Notes under the pieces: generated by a model
The model's input: only the letters and a program-made list of their open reading frames with translations
What the model was told of the DNA's origin: nothing
Databases searched by the model: none
Part shown: in pieces, positions 1 to 10,093 of the stretch
Numbering within the stretch: the stretch's first letter is position 1
Layout of the letters: each line of letters opens with the position of its first letter
Assembly (NCBI GenBank): GCA_028583415.1
Contig: CM053269.1
Location: forward strand, 42,707,016 to 42,771,015
Direction: 5' to 3'
Source: Protea cynaroides
Taxonomy: Eukaryota; Streptophyta; Magnoliopsida; Proteales; Proteaceae
Length of the DNA stretch: 64,000 bases
Translations under genes and position numbers: made by a program

Positions 1-166
1 ATGAAACGGTTGAAAATCAATCTACAGCAAATGATACGTGTTCTATCATCTCTTTTATTGCCCATTGTATTCTAGTAATGTGTGTGGTGGATTCGTTAGG
101 GTTCATGAGAAATCCCATGGGAAAATCCTAACTTGCATTAAAAATTCTAATAGCACTGGGTTGCAG

Positions 167-375
167 GGTGGATGCAGTTAGCCCGGGGAAGAAGAAAGGG
201 GACAAGTGTGTGATAGCCATCTATGACCATGTCCATCAAGACCTAGAGGGAGTCCAGGTGTGTAGCGAGAGACGGGCATAACGTTGTCCTCGCTGCTTAC
301 CTAAATGAAATCTGTGTTGATGATTACGATTGCCTTGTCATACCTGGGGGACGGTCTCCAGAGTTTCTGGGTGTG
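167..375 (+). pseudogene. DJ-1/PfpI-domain protein exon, frameshifted remnant
   Basis: The forward translation after a good acceptor (TTGCAG, 161-166) reads VDAVSPGKKKGDKC, and after one shift in frame it reads HNVVLAAYLNE and then DYDCLVIPGGRSPEFLG. This pattern, with the GKKxGD loop, an HN segment and the VIPGGR(A/S)PE(Y/F)L nucleophile-elbow approach, matches plant DJ-1/PfpI proteins of the YLS5/DJ1D type, which are proposed glyoxalase or stress proteins. One base appears to be missing near 278, which puts a stop directly after SERRA. Similarity ends just after PEFLGV, and the catalytic-cysteine part of the domain is not present downstream. No upstream exon is visible because the window begins here. 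It is probably one exon of a broken gene copy. The family match is from memory of the motif, not from a search. Confidence 0.6.
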
Positions 376-1447
376 ACTCCATCGGAATCTAACAATCGAA
401 GGGTGCTCCGACAACCAATAAGAGAGTGGTTTTCGTTGGATTGTAGGGGTTCCCATCTTCGAATCGACCACGGCCGCTGCAAGTTAGTGAAGAGGAAGGA
501 AACCATTGCCACTTGTGTAAGTAAGCGAAGAGGAAGGAAACTGGCGCCGCCGCCGCAAGTCAGTGAAGAGGAAGGCAACCGCCGCAAACCGAAAAGGGAA
601 AAAGAGAATCACCATTGACGATCTTATTTTTTTTTCTCCATCTTCGCTGATGATTCGTTATTGAAGTTCTTCCAATTAGGTTAGCCCTAAACTAAACACT
701 CTAAGCAGCGGTCTTCGACAACTGTTCAACGAGTACTTGACAGACCGCTGCTCCCTGTCTGTCCAGTACTTGCCAAACACTCTGAGGAGGGTATTATTAT
801 TCAAAAAAACATTGGTGATGATGAACCTCATCACCAAATTGAATAGAGGGAATATTTTCAAAAGTAAGGGATGTGGCCATGTGAGAAACATTTTATGTCT
901 AGTTAGAGGGTGATTGCCTTTTATGATTCATAGAGGAGAGTTGGGAGAAATTTTCCTAAAGAATTTTAGTAAACTATTCACATAGGTGGTGAACAATCGA
1001 TTCCTCAATTCGGAATGGTGTAAAAATCCATTTTGATCCAGGGTTTATTTCAGTGCTTTATGAAATAGGTTTTCAAGTTTCAATTTACGAACTAGGTTTC
1101 CACATGTTACGATATGATGTTTCCTCTCTAACCTATCTTATTCCACCATCAATAATTAACAACCGTTAGATTTGATCCATGATACGGCGACTGATTTAAG
1201 TTGGAAAAAAAAAATATTACGGGGCAGAAAAGTAAGGTTACAAAATACATGTAGCCGCACCTATATATAAAACCAGACACCCTTTATTTCTTCCATCGAA
1301 ACATTCAGACTATAAAACACATACTAATTAAGGACACAAGAACTACTTAGATACTGTAACATGACAGACTCTATAGATCATAATAATAAATATGGCACAT
1401 ACAAGAACAAAGGGCGTATCCATTGCATGAGGTTGCTCTTGCCAATT
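376..1447. other. Non-coding spacer; repeated unit begins near 985
   Basis: Bases 376-984 contain two short overlapping reading frames but no recognisable domain, RNA gene or repeat. From about 985 the sequence matches the 3' flank of the other bZIP units (near 5092, 30735 and 52045), marked by a shared stretch around CGGAATGGTGTAAAAATCC. That point is the practical left edge of the tandem unit for copy A. Confidence 0.5.
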
Positions 1448-1605
1448 CATAGTTGTCAAGGTGTCGCTTAGGCACCGCCTAGACGCTCAGGTGGCCTTGT
1501 GATGCCTTGAAAAATCGGGCGCCTTGACCGCCTAGGTGGGCGCCTTGGTCGTTAAGGCGTCAGGCCTCCAATGCCTTGAGTTGCCTTGGTGCCTTGACAA
1601 CTATG
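1448..1605. mobile_element. 158-bp inverted-repeat MITE-like insertion
   Basis: The ends are perfect 14-bp inverted repeats, CATAGTTGTCAAGG on the left and its complement on the right. The interior is GC-rich and dominated by CGCCTAGG and GCCTTGG motifs, quite unlike the AT-rich surroundings. The equivalent 3' flanks of copies C (about 31370) and D (about 52550) lack it, so it is an insertion specific to unit A. The outer CAT/ATG may belong to a target duplication or to the terminal repeat. No coding capacity. The superfamily is not determined. Confidence 0.6.
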
Positions 1606-1962
1606 CCTGCCATTGTAAAGTCTAGGTAGAGGAAGCTATATGCAGCTTTATCCCTCATCACGGAGAGGTTGTTTATCAATTCAAACCTATGACTACCAAG
1701 ATGCAATGGAACAATCTTTTTGACCATATAAAAGACACGAAGTAATTCATAGAGATAGGATGTAGGTTCATTCCTCACCATACAAGACATGCCAAGGACA
1801 CAAGAAGTTGCTACAATAACATGACCAACTCCACAAACCATACTAATAAACATGACACAAACAAGAACAATTGGGAAATGTAACGATGGAAGCTGAATGA
1901 AAATCATCATGAAGTATTTCATTGAGCTAGATAGGATGAAGTTTCATTGGATTGTTGATGTC

Positions 1963-3499
1963 CTACAGTTCTTGCTCTTCCCCAAGGTTACACTCTGCTA
2001 TTATCTCTTGTTGCTCTTGATCATGATTCGGCTCCGGTGGTACCAGTTGTAGTTGTTGTTGCAGTTGATGCTGCATGATTAAAATATCAGAAAGCCTACG
2101 CTTTTCTTGCTTTAGCCACTCAGTTTCAGCTGCCAATTAACAACTAATTAGTAATCCGAAAAGATCTCCTTTATTTCGTACTGTTTCAAATTTTCGCAGA
2201 CTTACCATTCTTGAGTTTTAGCTCACCATAGAGTTCGTCTATGCTCTTCCTTATGGCTTCATTTTCGTTATACAACTCAATACATTTGCAATCATAATAA
2301 GAGACTTGATTAGCCATAACAGAGACAATTGCCTACAGAAGATGTTATAAATAGAAAAGTTAAACAAGGAAAAAAGATGATTTCCCATTGGAGGTAAAAT
2401 GGTGCTCAAGTTAGTAGATAGCTTGGTTAATTATATACATACCCTACAAGGGGGGGGAGAGAATATTTTCCAGCTAGCTACCTACTAGTATACATACATA
2501 TGGAATCTGTCTCTTTTTCAAGAGGTTCAAAAATCCCCTTCTAATTTATAATATTTCTAAAATATATTTTTTTCCCATTAGAGCATGATTCCATATGAGT
2601 GTATGAGAAATCGAGTAGTAAGAAAGTTCCTGCTACCCTAGTAACAGGAAAATTTTGTACTTCCAAAGGAGGATAGTTCATCTGCAAATACAATCAGGGA
2701 AAGACATCTGTTCTTTTGTTTCCATAAATGCCCTTATGTATGGTAAATGGCTGTGAGTACAAGGATGCCATCTCCCAACTGTGCATGCAGAGTTCCTGTC
2801 CATGTAGATGAAGTACTCTACTCATACCTTCAGACTATCAACTTCTTGTTCAAGTTGAGCAATGTATTCCGACTTTCTAACCCGAGATTTCAGTGCAGCT
2901 AGTCGGCTGCTAATAACCCTACAAAAGGTTAAAAAGAGACCCAGATAGAGTTATATTAATATCAGTGTTCAAGTACTCGAAATTGGGCAAGGGATTGACA
3001 TGGGATCAGTCTTCTTTACATTGTATCAATGCCGATCCAACCATGCCAATATCCTTACTGCACTGGATCGACCCTAAGCCGATCTGATCCATGCACTAAA
3101 ACCTTACTTAACATTACCTTGTATTATAAAATATTGATTTTTAGAATGAAAAAAAAAAAAAACCCCGGAGATTTTAGGGGAAAAAGAAACCTACCTCAAA
3201 TATTTTGGATCCATGTTAGGATCAAATTTTGGGATCCATTTGTATAGATAAAAATTTTCAAGCTCAAGATTGATGGAAGGACCTGAGGTAGCTGCTACTC
3301 CATTATCTAATAGTGCAAATGGATCATTCAACGCTGGGTAGTCTGCAACCTTGTTAGGTAGCATAATCATCTTCAGGTTCTCCTCGGCATCACGAAACAT
3401 GCCACTATGCCTTCGGTTCATGATTGCATTCACAGCTGAGTTTGGGTTCCTTTGTGGCAGTGGCCCCATTTCCACTACATTCTTCATCCCTCCTGCCAT
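1963..3499 (-). CDS. bZIP transcription factor, copy A (229 codons, four exons)
   Basis: The coding exons are 3499-3195, 2918-2828, 2332-2206 and 2129-1963, all with GT-AG introns, and the joined frame is open. Residues 1-102 form an N-terminal region with no domain I recognise. The bZIP domain begins at DPKYLR and runs through SSRLAALKSR, followed by heptads with L, L, M, Y, L, I, L at the d positions. The N-x7-R-x9-L spacing is exact, but the first position is Ser instead of the invariant Asn. The C-terminal tail is Gln-rich. The basic region and its zipper spacing most resemble plant group E/I bZIPs (inference). The protein is predicted to be a nuclear, dimeric DNA-binding regulator. Copy A carries 34 extra residues (about 60-93) absent from copies B-D, and its tail ends early: a TAG replaces a Leu codon, removing the last 12 residues found in copy C. 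It is the most intact member by reading frame. Expression cannot be judged. Confidence 0.8.
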
Positions 3500-3630
3500 T
3501 ATCTCAGTACTGATTCTACTTGTAAATTAGCAGCAACACCCTTCAATCAACACTGAGCTACACTCAATGTGATCTTTCTAACTCTCAAAGGGAAAATCAA
3601 TGGAGAACTCACCATTGAAATCCCTTGTCA

Positions 3631-3640
3631 TATTTAAATA
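3631..3640 (-). promoter_or_regulatory. Candidate TATA box of bZIP copy A
   Basis: TATTTAAATA lies about 132 bases upstream of the copy A start codon. The same ten bases occur at the same relative position upstream of copies C and D, while copy B has a changed version (TACTTATATATGG). Conservation within a drifting flank supports a core promoter role, but the transcription start is not known. Confidence 0.4.
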
Positions 3641-4690
3641 TGGGTTTTTCTACTTGCAATAACACCGTCATGTCAATTACGTGTCTGCCAGACAGATTCT
3701 TATGCACTTCATCTTATCTGTCGATATCCATATTGCATAAGCTATGAGTTTTACATGTTCTAAGGATAGATCCATTTAATGACCAAAAAACAAGACCGTT
3801 CTTTTCACCATCAGATTTCCGCCAGTCTCCAAACGAAATACCTAAACTGCCACTTTGTATTTCATGATGGCCCAAGGAATACACATTAAAGGAAATCAAT
3901 TACTACTAGATGCATGTTCCTTTGCATTTTCTCGTGACATATACTTTCCTTTTGAGGGGTATCAATTTCTGTCCCGCACCTACATGAACTTTTATGAAAC
4001 ATGCCGTGCTTAGGTCCGGATCAATTATAATTCGATCGTTCATGGTGCAAGGATGTAGCCCGATGGTCGCTCGACCGCACCAACAAATTGTCGACTGAAC
4101 ACGAAACTGACTCATAAAATGACTATTAATCCCCAAATGTTAAATCCCTAAAGGCTTAATCTTTCATTTACGACCCCCATTTTTTATGTCCCTAAGGCTA
4201 AGGGACATCATTTAAGTACAAAAAGAATCCTATTTTTTTTTTATTTCCAATAATACATAATGATAGACCTTAAGTTTTGGTAGACCATGATGCTTCATTG
4301 ACAATACTACAATTTGTTCAAGTTGGTGGTCTTACATAATAAAATGAAATAATCCCATTCCTGCTCAAAATTTCAGAACTTAAAAGCTCCATCTCCATAT
4401 CACTCTCTTGATAAAAACATCCCAAACAAATTTCCCAACATCATCATCATCATTCTAGCTTTCAGACCATAAGCACTGCTCAAGGAGGTTAAATCAAGAC
4501 CTCAATTTTCTATCAAAGACGGTGCAGGCGAGATACCCATGAACCCACATCTCTCATACACCAAAACCATGATCAGGTAACTTGCAAAATTAGGTACAAA
4601 GTTGTCTTCTTCAGTCATAGATGGAATGTAAGCGACGGAGAGGGGATGGGTTTTTTCTTCAAGGAAGAAGAAAAGGGGTTCAATAGGCTA
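3641..4690. other. Upstream flank of bZIP copy A and junction to unit B spacer
   Basis: No gene is seen. Bases 3641-4336 match the upstream flanks of copies B (26340-27060), C (33210-33940) and D (54580-56070). Near 4337 this homology stops and switches to the spacer sequence found at 29975 and 51270, which in units C and D lies on the downstream side of the gene. The switch marks a unit junction produced when the tandem array formed. Confidence 0.5.
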
Positions 4691-5090
4691 TTCACATGGG
4701 ATCAGGATCCTCTATAGTGGCTGCCAAGCAGTAGTGAGATCCCATCTGCTCCTAATGCATCGGCACACATGCCAATGCACTATGAGTGGTCTCGATTTTC
4801 ATTACCAGGTGGCAATCACTACAGAGGATTTTTTTTTCTATTCATCACGAGACCAGGATCCTTAGTATTGACTACCAAGTGGCAGTGAGATCCTGTCCGC
4901 TCATAATGCATCGGGACATGTGCCAATGCACTATGAGTGGCCTAGATCTTTTCTGCTAGGCGGCAGTCACTATAGAGGTTTTTTTTTCCATTCATCACAG
5001 GACTAGGATCCCCTGTAGTGATTTCCACGCAGCAGTGAGATCCTAGCTGCTCATAATGCAACGGGACATGTTCCGATGCTCATAATGGGC
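4691..5090. repeat. Tandem palindromic MITE-like elements (spacer of unit B)
   Basis: Two and a half head-to-tail copies of a roughly 150-bp unit. Each begins like AGGATCCTCTATAGTG and ends with the near complement followed by a T tract, with an internal motif around GCACTATGAGTGG. Each unit is therefore a palindrome with the look of a MITE. The same array occurs at 30340-30735 and 51645-52050. Confidence 0.6.
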
Positions 5091-5583
5091 ATGAACAATT
5101 GATTCCCAAATTCCGAATGGTGTAAAAATCCATTTTGATCCACTGTTTCAGTTTTTACCAAAAATAATCCAGTGTTTTAGTTTTTACCAAAAAAAAAAAA
5201 AAATCCAGTGTTTCAATGCCTTATGAAATAGGGTTTCAAGTTTCAATTTACGAACTAGGTTTCAATGGATTTTGATAAGATGTTTCCTCTCCAACCAATC
5301 TTATTCCACCATCAATAATTAGCAACCGTTAGAACTTATCCATGGTAAGCAACTAGCACCTCAATTTAAATATATATAAAAAAGAAGATATTATGGACAG
5401 AAAAGTAAGGTTACAAATTATATGCAGCCGCGCCCATTGATAAAACCAGACACCCTTTATTTCTTCCATTGAAACATTCTGACCATAAAATACATGCTAA
5501 TTAAGGATACAAGAGCAACTTAGATACTATAACATGGGTGACTCTGAAGATCATAATAATAAATATGGCAAACAAGAACTAAG

Positions 5584-5828
5584 TGTAAGATTTTCTAATC
5601 CAATAAAATTATAAGATTTTCTAATCCAATAAAATTATTCCATTAAATTCATCCCATATAGATAATAAAACACATTGAGCAATAGACAAATAATAATAAT
5701 AAATGAACATACGTTTACGTTGTAGATTGATTTTCAATCGAGTTTTTGAATTGATTCCAAAGATCTTCTATAACCTCCTCTCCCTTGGGTATGGGTCCTT
5801 TTGAGTTTTTATGCAGAGAGACTATAGG
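5584..5828 (-). repeat. Copia 1 3' LTR, first part
   Basis: This matches the right-hand LTR from TGTAAGATTTTC onward and stops where the nested Gypsy element enters. The LTR resumes at 12385. About 27 bases at the outer edge (AAGATTTTCTAATCC block) are duplicated in tandem here but single in the other LTR. Confidence 0.85.
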
Positions 5829-6099
5829 TGTCACACCCCAATTCCGCACAGTTCAGAATGGTGTGATGAACCGCTAGCAAATCAACGGTTCAACCAGGAT
5901 CTCGAGTAGGCTATCCCCGCGTTATCTAAACTTACACACATCCATAATCATAATTAGAGTAAATACACAATAGCGGAAATCTTAATAATAAATGAACTGA
6001 GGGTCTATGTGATATAAATATTAAATAGTAAATTATTCTGTATCAACTGGGACATAAATAATTATCAAATACATGTCTTTATTAAATTCAAATAAAGAA
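5829..6099 (-). repeat. Gypsy 1 3' LTR, truncated by the gap
   Basis: Nearly identical to the first 271 bases of the LTR at 10094. The remaining roughly 2 kb of this LTR should lie in the gap. Confidence 0.85.
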
Positions 6100-6599
6100 N
6101 NNNNNNNNNNNNNNNNNNNNNNNNNNNNNNNNNNNNNNNNNNNNNNNNNNNNNNNNNNNNNNNNNNNNNNNNNNNNNNNNNNNNNNNNNNNNNNNNNNNN
6201 NNNNNNNNNNNNNNNNNNNNNNNNNNNNNNNNNNNNNNNNNNNNNNNNNNNNNNNNNNNNNNNNNNNNNNNNNNNNNNNNNNNNNNNNNNNNNNNNNNNN
6301 NNNNNNNNNNNNNNNNNNNNNNNNNNNNNNNNNNNNNNNNNNNNNNNNNNNNNNNNNNNNNNNNNNNNNNNNNNNNNNNNNNNNNNNNNNNNNNNNNNNN
6401 NNNNNNNNNNNNNNNNNNNNNNNNNNNNNNNNNNNNNNNNNNNNNNNNNNNNNNNNNNNNNNNNNNNNNNNNNNNNNNNNNNNNNNNNNNNNNNNNNNNN
6501 NNNNNNNNNNNNNNNNNNNNNNNNNNNNNNNNNNNNNNNNNNNNNNNNNNNNNNNNNNNNNNNNNNNNNNNNNNNNNNNNNNNNNNNNNNNNNNNNNNN
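6100..6599. other. Assembly gap (500 N)
   Basis: A run of exactly 500 N, a usual placeholder for unknown size. Because the flanks are LTR start on one side and the gag zinc knuckle on the other, the true missing DNA must be at least about 2 kb and more if pol is present. Any reading frame through it is meaningless. Confidence 0.99.
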
Positions 6600-7720
6600 G
6601 ACCACATCGGGTGATGCGGCCGCATCCTCGGACGTAACGGCATATACCCGTCCCCGATGGAACGCTTCTTGGGCTTAGGGCACTCCCTTGCCATATGTCC
6701 CGGTTGGTTGCGGTTGTAACACTTGGGCTTTCGAGTCGGCTTTGGCTGAGGGTGAGTCCCTGGAGTAGTCTTGGTTGCAGCATTAAAATTCTGAGGGCGG
6801 AAAGACTTATATGTCTTATAATTGCCTCAGTTATAAGAATTTCCAGCTGGTCTTTTGATACCCCGGTTCTGTGTGAAATAATTCTCCTTCTGGCTCGATT
6901 TAATGACTCGAGCTATTTGGACAGCTTCATTATAAATCTTCTTTTCTAAGCCCAGAACATGCTCTCTGATGCTCCCTCTCGGTCCCGTGACGAACCTACG
7001 GGTTTTGGTTTCTTCTTCCCCGCATACTCGGTGGTGCGAAGAAAAACAGCTCTTCATAACACCTTGTTGGTATGCATCCACCGACATCCGTCCCTGATAT
7101 AGACTCAGAAACTTCTTCTCCATAGAATCTCTGAAGCTTCATGGAAAATATTTCTCGAAGAACGCTTCTTTATAAACAGTCCAAGTCATTTGGGCATGCT
7201 TGGTCAATAGATAGTCCCGAGTAGATTTTCACCAGTGATGTGCATCGCCTTTGAGCATGAAGGTGGCACATAATACTTTTTCATCCTCTGTAATAGTCAT
7301 CATTAGGAAATTCCTCTCCATCTCGTCTATCCGATAGGCTTGGCCATAATGGATCGGACGGCTTGCCATTAAATTCCCTAGGCTTCATCTTCAAAAATCT
7401 CTCCACCAATCGAGAGTGATCCAACCGATTTTGGGGATATGCCCCAAACATATGGGGTGGATACTGGTAATTAACCCGAGCTACTTTCGAGCCCTGGCTT
7501 TGGAATCGTGCGAGCGGGTTGTTGAGGTGTCCGAGGTCTTTGGGTGGTTACCCACCGGTCTTTGCCTTGGCTTGTCCTGTCCTGCATAGGTGCGGCTTGA
7601 GTGTCTTGAAACATAATACCCATCACAACTTGTATCCGGGCTCGTGCGTGTTGCATCCGTTGCGGTTCTTGAGCAGGATTCATCACCACGGTTGTTAGTT
7701 CCGGTGGTGGAGGTGGCAAA
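6600..7720 (-). pseudogene. Gypsy 1 gag, frameshifted
   Basis: The reading starts near 7719 with a Pro-rich N-terminus (MPPPPPELTTVV), then RFLKMKPREFNG, the capsid-like segment KKFLSLYQGRMSVDAYQQ, RGSIREHVLGLEKKIYNEAV, and a zinc-knuckle region near 6700. These are the usual landmarks of Tekay/Del-type Gag, which forms the particle and packages RNA. The frame is interrupted by several shifts and stops between about 7030 and 7470. The zinc knuckle reads CYNR instead of CxxC, so one zinc ligand is lost. Downstream of the knuckle the sequence runs into the gap. The Gag of Gypsy element 2 shares the segment GSIREHVLGLEKKIYNEAV, so the two elements are close relatives. Confidence 0.75.
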
Positions 7721-7839
7721 TTTGTAGGGTTTGCCTGTTACGGATTACCCGGTGCATAATTATTTTCTCGATTGGTCTCCTCCACGGTGGTGGTGGTGGA
7801 ACGCATTTCGGTTACGTCGGGTTACCCTACGTCCGAGGG

Positions 7840-8035
7840 CCGATGGTGAGGGTCGATGGTATGTCCGACCCTTAGTTTCCGACCCTGGGAATGACATGTT
7901 CTTCCCGAGAGCTGAGGGTCGATGTGAGGGTCGATGGATGTCCGACCCTCAGTTCCGACCCTTGGTTTTCTGTCAGATTCCCGAGAGCCGAGGGTCGATT
8001 GTTCTAGTCGAATTGTCCGACCCTCAGACTAAAAA
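7840..8035. repeat. GAGGGTCGA / GTCCGACCCT direct and inverted repeats
   Basis: At least eight copies of GAGGGTCGA or its complement form occur within 200 bases ahead of the antisense gene. The same motif is iterated in the element's own LTR at 11490-11640 and 12100-12240, so this promoter-side region looks LTR-derived. Confidence 0.5.
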
Positions 8036-8180
8036 TCAGATTTTTAAGATCCAATTTTGGGTCATTTCTTATTATTTCCCTCCCGTTTTGACTCGTCTCT
8101 CCCCTCTGAGTTGCTACAGTGCCACTCCACTGTTTTTGATCGGTTTGAGTCCGGGTTTCAATGTCCACGTCATCCATACA

Positions 8181-8624
8181 GGTATGTTCTCCCATTTTTA
8201 CCTGTTTTTAGGTTTTCTTTTCTAGGTTTTTGTCCATTTAACTTGTATTTTTCAAATTAAATTTTTTCCAACTGAAAAAATTTGATTTTTATTGGGGGCT
8301 TTTGTTATTGGTATCTCGAGGAACGAAAGCCCTCAAAATTTTTTGAATTTCATCGGTTGGTTACCGAGAAACTTAATTTTTGCTCGTTTTTGCCCTAATT
8401 TGTCAAAATTTTTGATTTCTTGAAATTTCTTCAAATTGGTCTTCGTGGGTTTCCATTTCCTACTGTGTGAGTGTCGTAGGATGTGTGGGAACCTAAGTAA
8501 GTCCTTCCGCCCACGTGTATGGGTGAAAAGTGAGGCTTTTGGGCAACTTACATCGTTAAAATGTTAAATTCAGATTTTTTTTCTCTGTTAACTCCTTGTC
8601 TCCCTTTCTCTTTCTTATCTGCAG
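8181..8624 (+). other. Candidate 5'-leader intron of the antisense gene
   Basis: A strong donor (CATACAG followed by GTATG) at 8181 and a pyrimidine-rich acceptor TTATCTGCAG ending at 8624 bracket AT-rich sequence, with the start codon five bases after the acceptor. The arrangement is typical of a plant leader intron. It is not proven to be spliced. Confidence 0.45.
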
Positions 8625-8629
8625 ATATC

Positions 8630-9815
8630 ATGGCTCGTACCAAGATACCCCGAGTTCGTGATCCGCTTCACTTTCGCTCTAATGAAGCCGAGGCACAGTA
8701 TGCCGACTATGCCCGTAAGAAAGTAGAAGGTAGTCGTATGGTGAACTTGGCTGAGCTAGCCTTGTTCAACGTAGAGAGAGCCTTTGGTGATATAGGGTGG
8801 CTCCCTGTCATCACCTACGACGCGTGCACCTATCCGGATTTGATGCGCCAGTTCTATTGTAATCTCCAGGTGGTGGGGAATTACAATGACGTTGAGCATG
8901 GTCAAGAGTTGTGCATCACCAGTTACGTTAAAGGGGTGCACATTTCCTTTGATTATCGGCAACTGGCCGACCTATTGGGCATACCCTATAATGGCCCCAT
9001 GGTGTACTGTGCGCCTGACCCAATTTTTGATATACGATATCGCACCGCGGACCGGTCGGTGCGCCTTCCCTATATCATCATGCGGACCATGATTAGTGCT
9101 ACATTGTCCGGGCATAGGGGTAATCTACCCTATGAACGCATGATTACGGATCCCTCTTGACCCGTGCGGGGTTGACTCGGTAGATGAGAAGATCCGAGAA
9201 AGACCTTCTCGTCGCCTCTAGATTGGGAGGCTATCTACAAGATGGGTATGTGGGATGCCCAAGTCGGTGACGAGGAGAGGAACGAGATGGTGCGCCCTCA
9301 CACTCGCATCGAGATGGGCGGCGCGCCGAGGCCGCGCTGCCGCTGCTAGAGCTCGTGTAGATCCTGTCGACGATGACGACCGTATGTATATGGATGTCGA
9401 CTCGATTCCACCGCCTTCCCCTACACATGCGGCTGGAGTTGGTACTTCTTCTGCGGCGGCTCCTGCACCTGAGGCTGGTCCTTCTCACGCGGTTGGTCCT
9501 TCACTCCCACCTTCTGACATGATGGAGATGTTGCAGGAGATCAGGGAGGCTCAGCGCAGATCTGATCTGAGGATGGAGGAGTTGCTAGACGCTCAGCGTG
9601 TGAGAATGGATGAGCTGTTAGCCACCCAGCGCATATCAGACACTCGGATGGGAGAGCTTATAGAGGTACAGCGTGCGACTGATCGGAGGGTAGCCGATCT
9701 CACAGCTAGTCTACAGACGACCCAGACTCAGATAGCCTGGTTGACTAGAAACTATGCTGAGGACTATGACAGAGATCGTGAGGCCCCGCCTCCTCCTTCA
9801 CCTCCAGCTTCTTGA
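8630..9815 (+). pseudogene. Antisense gene within Gypsy 1: putative plant transposon protein domain plus coiled coil
   Basis: The start at 8630 gives MARTKIPRVRD, then NLAELALFNVERAFGDIGW, TYPDLMRQFYCNL and a stretch around FDYRQLADLLGIPYNGP. This is the pattern of the plant family annotated as 'putative plant transposon protein' (Transposase_32 type), whose biochemical role is unknown. The frame stops at 9158-9160, but the family reading resumes near 9225 in another frame (IYKMGMWDAQVGDEER) and continues after a second shift near 9320 into a Pro/Ala-rich linker and a long amphipathic coiled coil (about 9520-9760, repeats like RMxELLxxQR) ending in PPPPSPPAS. It runs opposite to the element's gag and sits between primer site and gag. 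At least two frameshifts break this copy. Recognition is from memory of the family, with moderate certainty. Confidence 0.6.
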
Positions 9816-10071
9816 TTGTACTTTATTTTCTTGTACTACAGAGTAACTGTCCGGGTTGTGGACTGTACTCTGCTTTAGTTGTGTATATACATTTTGTTTC
9901 TCTTTCTCATTGTATGTAACTTGTTTCCCCTTTAATAGATGCATTATTCTCTTTTTTAAATTTGGTCTCAATCATCACTTGTGCTTACAGTGTGTTTATA
10001 TTACTGTTTTTACTTTTATCCTATCTCAGTTCACAATTGTCTCGAATGTATGTTAGTTTAGTGGACAAGGC

Positions 10072-10092
10072 CTGAGATGCTCTGATACTAAG
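10072..10092 (-). other. Gypsy 1 primer binding site
   Basis: Read on the minus strand directly inside the 5' LTR is TTAGTATCAGAGCATC, which matches the tRNA-iMet complement TGGTATCAGAGC with one change. It fixes the element's orientation. Confidence 0.7.
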
Positions 10093-10093
10093 T

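Noticed and set aside
6033..6783. Long reading frames of about 190-230 codons on both strands
   Set aside because: They run through the 500-N gap and have no real sequence content apart from a gag fragment at one edge.
8630..8645. MARTK start resembling the histone H3 N-terminus
   Set aside because: Only five residues agree; the rest matches the plant transposon-protein family.
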